A stretch of DNA of 39,288 nucleotides from Spirulina subsalsa FACHB-351 (lineage in GTDB: Bacteria; Cyanobacteriota; Cyanobacteriia; Cyanobacteriales; Spirulinaceae): positions 1 through 39,288 of the forward strand of contig NZ_JAIHOM010000044.1 in NCBI RefSeq assembly GCF_026130165.1, given 5' to 3'. This document shows, in pieces, positions 26,800 to 33,571 of this stretch. The stretch's first letter is position 1. Each line of letters opens with the position of its first letter. The notes below the pieces were generated by a model that was not told where the DNA came from, made no database searches, and saw only the letters and a list, made by a program, of their open reading frames with translations. Made by a program: the position numbers and the translations under genes.

Positions 26800-27732
26800 C
26801 TATTCCCTATTCCCTACTCTCAACTCAGAAATCCAAGCAGGAGGGGGAGCTTCATAGGTCAGATGTTCACCCGTTTGGGGATGAAAGAAGCTCAAACGGT
26901 GGGCGTGCAAGTAATAGCCCCCATCTCCCGGTACGGCATAAGTCGCGGTTTCTGGGTTAAGGGTTAAGTTTAAGCCCCCTCCGGGTTGATACAAGGGATC
27001 TCCTAGTAAGGGATGACCTACGGCGGCTAAATGAATCCGGATTTGATGGGGGCGACCCGTGGGAATGATTACCCCTAAAAGCACCCCTGTTTCTTGTTTT
27101 CCCAAGTATTGCACCCGACTTTCTGCCCTCATTCCCTCTGTTGTGGCCGCGTAGACGGTGCCGAGGGTGGGGTGGGGAATTTTGCCAATGGGGTGGGTAA
27201 TAGTGAGGGAGTCCCCGTGGGTCCAATCCGGCACAAGGGCGCGGTATTCTTTGACCATCTCCCCTTGTCGCAGTTGACGGCTGAGGATTTGCCTGCCTTG
27301 GGGGGTTCTCGCCCAGAGTATCACCCCCGATGTACCCCGTCCTAAACGATGGATGGGGGCAATGTCGGGGTATTGTTGCTGAAGTTGAAACCAGAGGGTT
27401 TGTTCTAAAAAACCAGCGCCGGGGAGGACGGGTAAACCGGAGGGTTTCACGACGACGAGAAAATCTGGGTCGGTGGCCAGGAGGGTAAAGTTGAGGGGGG
27501 CAGGGGGTTCTACCCAAGGGGGGCGGTGGTAGGTGAGGATTTGACCGGGTTTTAAGCGGGTGTGGGGGGTGGTGGGGTGGTCATTGAGGCGGATTTGTCC
27601 TTGGGTAATGCGATCGCCCCAAACCTCCCGACTAGAATGGCGATAGAGTTGGCTATAGTAGTCTAACACCGACCATCCCCCATACTCAGGTCGGACAATA
27701 TCTCGATAAACCCAACCGCGATTTAAGGTCAT
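26800..27732 (-). CDS. RluA-family pseudouridine synthase-like protein
   Basis: A 310-aa RluA/RluD-type protein, from ATG 27732. An S4-like N-terminal region (GQIRLNDHPTTPHTRLKPGQILTYH, first half) precedes the synthase core: VVVKPSGLPVLPGAG, HRLGRGTSGVIL, VKEYRAL and TGRPHQIRIHLAAVGHPLLGD. In canonical enzymes the motif is HRLDxxTSG, with the Asp as the catalytic residue; here Gly takes its place. I recall the same HRLGRGTSG form in a plant/cyanobacterial subgroup, so this may be a family-wide variant. The last residues (VGNRE) and the TAG stop are encoded by the GGGAATA repeat. Confidence 0.85.
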   Translation of the reverse strand: MTLNRGWVYRDIVRPEYGGWSVLDYYSQLYRHSSREVWGDRITQGQIRLNDHPTTPHTRLKPGQILTYHRPPWVEPPAPLNFTLLATDPDFLVVVKPSGLPVLPGAGFLEQTLWFQLQQQYPDIAPIHRLGRGTSGVILWARTPQGRQILSRQLRQGEMVKEYRALVPDWTHGDSLTITHPIGKIPHPTLGTVYAATTEGMRAESRVQYLGKQETGVLLGVIIPTGRPHQIRIHLAAVGHPLLGDPLYQPGGGLNLTLNPETATYAVPGDGGYYLHAHRLSFFHPQTGEHLTYEAPPPAWISELRVGNRE

Positions 27733-27774
27733 TCCCTTAACCGTGAACAATTAATAACTATTGAGCAATTTGTA

Positions 27775-27833
27775 GGTTGGGTGAAGCGACAGCACAACCC
27801 AACAAAGCAATTAATAATTAATAATTGATAATT
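27775..27833 (+). repeat. dispersed GTTGGGT hairpin plus ATTAATA heptamers
   Basis: GTTGGGT (27776-27782) and ACCCAAC (27797-27803) pair around a 14-base loop; TGTAGGTTGGGT-type elements are a familiar dispersed bacterial repeat. It is followed by ATTAATA/ATTGATA heptamers to about 27833. Both lie between the cruP stop and the RluA-like start. Confidence 0.65.
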
Positions 27834-27842
27834 GTTTCGCGA

Positions 27843-29387
27843 TCACGATTCCTCATCCAAACCCGCGCCATATTGCCACCCATCCCGCCAGCGATGATAA
27901 TAGTATTGCCATTGGGGGGATAAATGTTTAACCCAAGGTTCTAGGGGCAAACTGAGATGATACAAAACCGTATAAAGAGCCAGATTAATATAGTGAAATA
28001 ACCAATCGAGCAATAATCCTAAACCCACTTGGGGTAAAAGAGGCAACACCAACTTAGGATTAACACGTGGTAAAGTTTTCGCCAGTCCAGAAAAGCGGAC
28101 AACATCCTGTAAAAATGGCTTTAAAACCTCTTCTCCTAATTCATCCATCACCTGAAAAACACCTGTTAATAACCCATTAATTTGGTTAGGGTCAATTTTT
28201 TGAGCCATAGAAACGCTCATGGTTCTTTGAAACAACCATGTCACCATAATATTAGGCTGATAGGGTTGTAGGAGTGCCAAGGATTTTTGATCCAGGAAAT
28301 CGGCGTTTAAGGCTTCTTCTATGCCCAAAGTCAGCCGTTTAAGATGACGCACCATCGAGCCGAACCCGCCAAAACTCACCGGAGATTGTGCGCCGCTACT
28401 ATCTCCCACGGGGAGAATTCTCGACCAAGGAAATTGAACCGGACTGTTGCGATAAGCGGGGAAAAAACCGAACAAAAAGCGTTTAAATTCTAGTTGGGAA
28501 AGTTCAATATTTTGATATTGGGGGAGGAGTCTTAAATATTCCTCCATCATAAATTCTAGGCTAAACCGCTCAGGATCTGCATCTAAATAGGTAAATAAAT
28601 AAGTGGTGCGTCCATCTCTAGCGGGAAAGGCTTCCCAAAAGTATTGACATTGATGGTCTATGGGGGTAAAAGACGCGATGAGATCCCCAGTTGTATTGTC
28701 AGAATATCCTGTGGCACAACTCCCCACAACTAAACAAATTCCTTGGGGTTTTTCCCCTTGTCTGGCTTGTTGAACAATGGGAGAAAAGTGTCCCATTGCA
28801 TCGAGTAACAAACGGGTCGAAAGGGTTGTTTCTCCTGTGTCTAAAACGACTCCATCTGGATGAACTGTTACCCCTTTTAAAGCGGTATTTTCTAACAAAG
28901 TCCCACCAGAAGCTAAGAATTTTTGCTTCAGTGTTTCGAGCAGATAAACTGGATCTACACCAATATTGAGGACATTATTCACCCAGATTTCAACGCCTTG
29001 GTGAAAGGTGACGCGGGTAGGATTGTATTCACTGGCGATCGCCTTTTCTAACTCCTCCTCGCTCAACAGTCCGATTTCTCGGAACTTCGCCAATTCCTGA
29101 CGGGAAATATTCCACTCCTGATCCCGACCTCGCAATTTCCCCCGTTCCAATAATGCTACCCGAAACCCTCTTTGTTGGAGGGAGGTCGCGATTAAGATCC
29201 CCAAAGTTCCCCCACTCACCACCACATCCCAAGGGCTTTTCCCTAAGTTTTGTGAACTTTCCTTGACAAATTCCGAAAACTTAGTTTCTTCGGTGCGTAA
29301 TTGCTGCCAAATTCGATCCGCTTGACGAAGACGTTGTAACACTGGATCGGGATGTTGGCCTAAAATTTGTTCGGTTAGGGATACCAT
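27843..29387 (-). CDS. cruP: CruP-type FAD oxidoreductase (lycopene cyclase paralogue)
   Basis: A 514-aa flavoprotein. An FAD Rossmann motif VVSGGTLGILIATSLQQRG and the strongly conserved GRDQEWNISR identify it as CruA/CruP-type. The C-terminal DGWQYGAGLD and QSPVSFGGFGSM match plant CruP as I recall it. CruA cyclises lycopene; CruP has been linked to preventing epoxycarotenoid build-up and its cyclase activity is doubtful. The start is ATG 29387; the open frame starts at a TTG 18 bp earlier. The histidine kinase gene ends 42 bp upstream in the same direction, so they could be co-transcribed. Confidence 0.88.
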   Translation of the reverse strand: MVSLTEQILGQHPDPVLQRLRQADRIWQQLRTEETKFSEFVKESSQNLGKSPWDVVVSGGTLGILIATSLQQRGFRVALLERGKLRGRDQEWNISRQELAKFREIGLLSEEELEKAIASEYNPTRVTFHQGVEIWVNNVLNIGVDPVYLLETLKQKFLASGGTLLENTALKGVTVHPDGVVLDTGETTLSTRLLLDAMGHFSPIVQQARQGEKPQGICLVVGSCATGYSDNTTGDLIASFTPIDHQCQYFWEAFPARDGRTTYLFTYLDADPERFSLEFMMEEYLRLLPQYQNIELSQLEFKRFLFGFFPAYRNSPVQFPWSRILPVGDSSGAQSPVSFGGFGSMVRHLKRLTLGIEEALNADFLDQKSLALLQPYQPNIMVTWLFQRTMSVSMAQKIDPNQINGLLTGVFQVMDELGEEVLKPFLQDVVRFSGLAKTLPRVNPKLVLPLLPQVGLGLLLDWLFHYINLALYTVLYHLSLPLEPWVKHLSPQWQYYYHRWRDGWQYGAGLDEES

Positions 29388-29429
29388 AATAGGGTAATAC
29401 AACAATCAGGAAGCTAACAGGATGATCTC

Positions 29430-30521
29430 CTATTCCCAAGGTAAATCAATAAAGAAAATTGTACCTGTTTCATGGGAAGATTCAAAACGAATAGTTCCCC
29501 CATGACCTTCAATAATTGATTTAGCAATTGCTGTCCCTAATCCTGTCCCTCCTTTTTTTCCGTGGGTGACAAAGGACTCAAAAAAGGTTTCTCGAATGGA
29601 TTCAGGAATACCGGGGCCATTATCTTGAATTTGGATTTGTATCCCCGTGGAAGTTTCTAAAGTTTTAATCACCACTTGCCCCCCACGATGACAAAAAGAT
29701 TCAACGGCATTAATGACTAAATTTTGAATCACACGCAACAGCTTATTTTCATCAGCTTTAATCACTAAATAGGCTTCACTGTGAATTGCAAACTGTATAT
29801 TTTGTTGGGTTAAATAAACTCGATTCAGTTTCTCAAATCGTTCTAACATCCGCAAAAGATTCACCGGACGTTTTTCTAAAACAGCACTCCCTCGGGCAAA
29901 TTCTAACAACTCTTCGGCCATTGCTGTCATGCGCTCGGCTTGAGCTTGAATCAAATCACACCATTCCAAGGTTTCGTCGTCTTCATGGATTTCTCGAATC
30001 ATCCCACTGGATAAATGAATCCCACTCAATGGACTTTTAAAATCATGAATGATGGTGTTAACCATTTCCCCCATTAGTACCATTTTTTCTTTATGGGCGA
30101 GGTGTTTGACATATTCTTCTGTGGTGACGCGCAGTCGATGAATCACATAACGGAATAATTTTAAGACTACCCCACTTTTCGTATTATTGAGTAATTCCAT
30201 GAGTATACTGCGGGGGATTTTGGCTAAAATCGCCTCTTCTTGAATGACGGCCTGGGCGCTACGAGGTTGTCCGTCTAAGATACCAAATTCACCAAAAAAC
30301 TCGTTAGGAATTGCTCTCGCAACGATTTGATAATGACCGTTTTGGGTGTGTTTACGAAACAGAACTGTTCCTTCTAAGACTAAGTAGAGAAAATCGGGAA
30401 TTTCTCCTTCTTCAAAGATGGTGGCGGGATTTTTAAAATGCTCAATAATGGCAATTTGACAAAGTTCATGGGCTTGTTCAGGTTCAAAGAATGAAATAAA
30501 TTGGTGGGATTGAATATCCAT
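29430..30521 (-). CDS. cNMP-binding sensor histidine kinase
   Basis: A 363-aa soluble kinase (start ATG 30521, after ACAGGACTC). A cyclic-nucleotide-binding domain occupies about residues 12-125, with the cassette FFGEFGILDGQPRSAQAV (75-92). It is followed by a HisKA domain with H159 in IIHDFKSPLSGI and a HATPase_c domain (N box LVINAVES, DNGPGIPES, GGTGLGTAIAKSI). No membrane helix or receiver domain is present. It probably senses cAMP or cGMP and phosphorylates an unlinked response regulator. The gene is divergent from the ribulose kinase and lies upstream of cruP on the same strand. Confidence 0.92.
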   Translation of the reverse strand: MDIQSHQFISFFEPEQAHELCQIAIIEHFKNPATIFEEGEIPDFLYLVLEGTVLFRKHTQNGHYQIVARAIPNEFFGEFGILDGQPRSAQAVIQEEAILAKIPRSILMELLNNTKSGVVLKLFRYVIHRLRVTTEEYVKHLAHKEKMVLMGEMVNTIIHDFKSPLSGIHLSSGMIREIHEDDETLEWCDLIQAQAERMTAMAEELLEFARGSAVLEKRPVNLLRMLERFEKLNRVYLTQQNIQFAIHSEAYLVIKADENKLLRVIQNLVINAVESFCHRGGQVVIKTLETSTGIQIQIQDNGPGIPESIRETFFESFVTHGKKGGTGLGTAIAKSIIEGHGGTIRFESSHETGTIFFIDLPWE

Positions 30522-30624
30522 GAGTCCTGTCCGCAGGAGTATGGTCAAAAGTGGAGTAACCTAAGTGAATTGGGTTTCTTCCTCAAAGTGTAAAGTCACA
30601 AGGGGGCGAAAAGGAGAAAAGTGT

Positions 30625-31896
30625 ATGAAAGGTTTATATTTGGGGCTTGATTTCGGCACGTCGGGAGCCAGAAGCTGTTTAATTGACGCGACGGGGGCAA
30701 TTGCTCATCAAACTCACATCACTTTCTCCGGTGAAGATGCACTTCCCAAACTCTGGCAGACAACCCTGATTGCACTACTGGCAGAGATTCCTCGGAATTG
30801 GTGTCCAGAGATTCGGGCGATCGCACTGAACGGCACATCGGCGACGGTGCTACTCTGTGATGCCCAAGGTACACCCATTACAGAGCCTTTATTATACAAT
30901 GATCCGCGAGCCAAAGGGGAAGTTGAGGCGGTGGGAGAACTGTTACCCCATTGTCCCGTTGTCCATAGTGCTACATCCAGTTTAGCTAAGTTGCTCTGGT
31001 GGCAAAAACAGCCCTATTTTGCCCAAGCGGCCTATTTTCTCCACCAAGCAGACTGGTTAGCTTTTTTACTCCACGGCAAACTGGGAATTAGTGATTATCA
31101 CAACGCGCTTAAATTGGGTTATGACGTGGTAAATCTCGCCTATCCCCCCGTTTTATCCTCTTCTCGTTGGGGGGCGCTCTTGCCCCGGATTGTGGCTCCT
31201 GGTAGCTCTGTAGGGCTAATTCTGGGGAAGTGGTGCGATCGCTTTTCTTTTTCCCCAGACTGTCAAATCTGTGCCGGAACAACAGATAGTATAGCTGCAT
31301 TTCTGGCCAGTGGGGCGACTGGACCCGGTGAGGCCGTAACCTCCCTCGGGTCTACCCTCGTGTTAAAGCTGCTCAGTTCTCAGAAAGTTGATCAAGCGGC
31401 ATCGGGTGTCTATTCCCATCGTTTAGGCTCTCTGTGGCTCACAGGAGGCGCGTCTAACACCGGGGGGGCGGTTTTGGCTCATTTTTTCTCTCCCGAGGAG
31501 TTAAGCCGCCTCAGCGAGCAAATTAACCCCCATCAGACCAGCCCTCTGTCTTACTACCCCTTGTTAACAAAAGGCGATCGCTTTCCCCGCAATGACCCCA
31601 ATTTATCCCCCCAACTCAGTCCCCGTCCTGATGATCCGGTCGCCTTCCTCCACGGCTTACTGGAAAGCATGGCGCGCCTTGAAGCCGAAGGCTACCAACG
31701 CTTACAGGAACTGGGGGCAACGCCCCTCACCCAAGTCTATACGGCCGGAGGGGGAGCAAAAAACCCCCAATGGACAACGATTCGACAGCGCTATCTCTGC
31801 GTTCCCGTCCAGTCTTCCCCCCAAACAGAAGCCGCCTATGGCACGGCTCAATTAGCTTATCAAAACATGGCGCGGGACAACCTCACCCCTAAATAG
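30625..31896 (+). CDS. FGGY-family kinase, D-ribulose kinase type
   Basis: A 423-aa sugar kinase from ATG 30625, preceded by AAAAGGAGAAAAG. LGLDFGTSGAR (6-16) and the catalytic Asp in CAGTTDSIAAFLASGA mark the FGGY fold; GGGAKNPQW near the C-terminus completes it. It is close to the cyanobacterial SePSK/plant XK-1 group that phosphorylates D-ribulose, as judged from remembered motifs (SDYHNALKLGY, EAVTSLGST). The earlier GTG-type start in the same frame would add a non-conserved tail. The TAG stop lies at the border of the MITE-like element, so the last residues were probably reshaped by that insertion. Confidence 0.9.
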   Translation: MKGLYLGLDFGTSGARSCLIDATGAIAHQTHITFSGEDALPKLWQTTLIALLAEIPRNWCPEIRAIALNGTSATVLLCDAQGTPITEPLLYNDPRAKGEVEAVGELLPHCPVVHSATSSLAKLLWWQKQPYFAQAAYFLHQADWLAFLLHGKLGISDYHNALKLGYDVVNLAYPPVLSSSRWGALLPRIVAPGSSVGLILGKWCDRFSFSPDCQICAGTTDSIAAFLASGATGPGEAVTSLGSTLVLKLLSSQKVDQAASGVYSHRLGSLWLTGGASNTGGAVLAHFFSPEELSRLSEQINPHQTSPLSYYPLLTKGDRFPRNDPNLSPQLSPRPDDPVAFLHGLLESMARLEAEGYQRLQELGATPLTQVYTAGGGAKNPQWTTIRQRYLCVPVQSSPQTEAAYGTAQLAYQNMARDNLTPK

Positions 31897-32053
31897 GGTC
31901 TACTAAATAAGGCTCTAATCCGAAGAATAGGGAATAGGGAATAGGGAATAGGGAATAGGGAATCGGAAATAATTATCAATTGTCAATTATCAATTATCAA
32001 TTCCCCTGCTCCCCTGCTCCCTAGCCCCACGAGTAGAGTTATTCAGCAAGCCC
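31896..32053 (+). mobile_element. MITE-like element with TA flanks and composite repeat core
   Basis: Left terminus GGGTCTACTAAATAAGGCTCT (31896-31916, 21 bases read) and the complement of the right terminus, GGGCTTGCTGAATAACTCT, are alike except for transitions and a 2-base gap. TA lies on both sides (31894-31895 and 32054-32055), part of a matching TAAATA. The core is GGGAATA heptamers, CAATTRT heptamers and CTGCTCCC octamers. No ORF is inside. TA-flanked MITEs are typical of IS630/Tc1-type elements. Together with the terminator it fills most of the stretch 31897-32147. Confidence 0.65.
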
Positions 32054-32063
32054 TAAATAAGAC

Positions 32064-32106
32064 AAAGCCTCCAACCTCACAAAAATTTGCTCGGTTGGAG
32101 CTTTTT
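32064..32106. terminator. bidirectional intrinsic terminator
   Basis: AAAGCCTCCAACC (32064-32076) pairs with GGTTGGAGCTTT (with one bulge, 32093-32104) around a 16-base loop, then a T run on the plus strand. It lies between the plus-strand ribulose kinase and the minus-strand small basic gene, and works in both directions. Confidence 0.7.
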
Positions 32107-32147
32107 ATCATCATTATACAAGAGCCAGACTCCGAGAGTCGCTCTAC

Positions 32148-32321
32148 TTACGAATCAGAACTATTGCTGGTTTCAGCATCATTTTGTCCATTGCTAGCGT
32201 TATTGCGACTAGAGAAACGCTGATTTCTTGAAGAAGAACGATAGGAGTGTTTCCGAAACTGTCGAGCGTAAGACTGATTTCGAGAGGCTTTCTCTTTTTT
32301 CAAGTTGCGACGTTTAGCCAA
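32148..32321 (-). CDS. small basic protein, 57 aa, TTG start
   Basis: The frame encodes (M)AKRRNLKKEKASRNQSYARQ followed by FRKHSYRSSSRNQRFSSR and an acidic/polar Asn/Ser-rich tail. It is too short for common ORF cut-offs and starts at TTG (32319-32321), with GGAG nine bases upstream. The basic N-terminal half looks like an RNA- or nucleic-acid-binding tail; I recall similar KRRNLKKEKA small proteins in other cyanobacteria. It lies 98 bp after the RRM gene in the same direction and just before a bidirectional terminator, so the two genes form a likely unit. Confidence 0.7.
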   Translation of the reverse strand: MAKRRNLKKEKASRNQSYARQFRKHSYRSSSRNQRFSSRNNASNGQNDAETSNSSDS

Positions 32322-32419
32322 AATACATTACTCCATTAACACAACAAATAGCTTCTGGTGAGTCTATTTCTAGTTCAATGACCCCCAGAAGCGTTAAGCC
32401 ATTTCACTGACGGGCTGAT

Positions 32420-32713
32420 TTAGTAGCGACTCCGCTTCTGAAAATTCCGTCCTCCCCCTTTGTTATTATTTTCCCGAGGGCGCGCTTGATTCACTTTAAG
32501 CTCTCGTCCCATCCATTGGGCACCATCCAAGTCCTCAATGGCTTTAGCTTCTTCAGCTTCCGTTTCCATTTCCACAAACCCGAACCCGCGCAGGGTTCCA
32601 GTCTCATGGTTTACAGGCAGATAAACCCGTTTAACCGTGCCATATTCCGTGAAAACTTCCGTTAAATCCTCAGAAGTAACTTTGTAATCAAGATTACCAA
32701 CATAAATTGACAT
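32420..32713 (-). CDS. RRM RNA-binding protein (cyanobacterial Rbp)
   Basis: A 97-aa single RRM protein. RNP2 is IYVGNL (3-8) and RNP1 is RGFGFVEM (42-49). The C-terminal tail is short and Gly/Arg/Asn-rich (NNNKGGGRNFQKRSRY). Cyanobacterial Rbp proteins are cold-regulated and help localise or stabilise mRNAs. A long intergenic stretch upstream (about 400 bp) fits a long 5' leader, as such genes usually have; a possible TAGAAT -10 box lies at 32848-32853 on the minus strand. The small basic protein gene follows downstream. Confidence 0.93.
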   Translation of the reverse strand: MSIYVGNLDYKVTSEDLTEVFTEYGTVKRVYLPVNHETGTLRGFGFVEMETEAEEAKAIEDLDGAQWMGRELKVNQARPRENNNKGGGRNFQKRSRY

Positions 32714-33121
32714 GGGGTGTTGTCCTCAACCGGTACAAGTACAAAAGAACCAAGATTTCGGAAAACAGACTGTCAATATCTTACGGACAAAACCAAGCAA
32801 TACTGAAAACAAACCTTGTTACCGATCTTTCTTCATTCTTCAGATAGATTCTAACACTTTCTGCTCTGGGTGGTGTCGTTTTCTAGATAAGTTTTTTTCT
32901 GCTTAAGATTTGCTCACTGATTGCCCTCACCTTCAGCCTGTATTGTTCAGCCTGCACTGAAGTTCTCCCCCGTTAACCCTACGGGATTCCCCACCCGCTA
33001 ACCCTTCGGGCATAACGGGCGACCCCGGCTAACTTTAGGTTGGTGCTGGGTGGATTGGGCGCTAAAGTGCAACTACGAACCCGTTATGGTCGCAGCACCC
33101 TCGCCGCCGTTTTTGGGTGGT
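32714..33121. other. 408-bp intergenic stretch: rbp leader plus repeats
   Basis: The first part is the likely rbp promoter and leader on the minus strand. At 32967-33037 TAACCCTACGGG and TAACCCTTCGGG occur in tandem-like fashion, with a nearby CATAACGGGCG. GGTGCTG (about 33040) and CAGCACC (about 33092) form an inverted pair. I see no convincing gene. The short plus-strand frame over 33040-33130 has no start codon and no recognisable motif. Confidence 0.4.
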
Positions 33122-33439
33122 TCACAATACCCCTGTGAGGTGTTGAATTAATTGGGGGGCTTGAATAACCCCTTCAATGCGGTCGATGGGTTGGCCATTT
33201 TTGAATAAAACTAAGGTAGGTAACGCTTGAATGCCGTATTGTGAGGAAAGCCGGGGATATTTATCGCTGTCGATCTTGACCACTTGTAGGCGATCGCCTA
33301 ATTGTTGACTCACCTGCTCTAAAATCGGAGCCATCATCTGGCATGGGCCGCACCAAGTCGCGTAGAAATCCACCAGCACGGGTTTATCTGTAGTGGCCAA
33401 AAGTTCGGCAAAACTGGCGAATTGTTTTTTAACAGCCAT
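33122..33439 (-). CDS. thioredoxin, TrxY type
   Basis: A 105-aa thioredoxin with the active site WCGPC (C30, C33), the cis-Pro in ALPTLVLF and the buried Asp in VDFYATW. The N-terminal KKQFASFAELLATTDKPVLV and KIDSDKYPRLSSQYGIQALP are like plant/cyanobacterial TrxY as I recall. It reduces target disulfides, probably linked to ferredoxin-thioredoxin or NADPH reductase. It is divergent from recJ, with 132 bp between. Start ATG at 33437-33439. Confidence 0.93.
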   Translation of the reverse strand: MAVKKQFASFAELLATTDKPVLVDFYATWCGPCQMMAPILEQVSQQLGDRLQVVKIDSDKYPRLSSQYGIQALPTLVLFKNGQPIDRIEGVIQAPQLIQHLTGVL

Positions 33440-33571
33440 AGCAGAGATCGGGAGAGGAGAAATTGGCAGACACTCCCATCATAGCGAAAAAAACGAGAGA
33501 TTGCCCCCACACTTGACAAACCTCAGATTTTGCCCGCAAATAAACAGAAGGCAAACGACCGCAATAGACTC

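Noticed and set aside
33040-33130. Short frame GGLGAKVQLRTRYGRSTLAA in the intergenic region
   Set aside because: No start codon, no ribosome-binding site and no confident family match.
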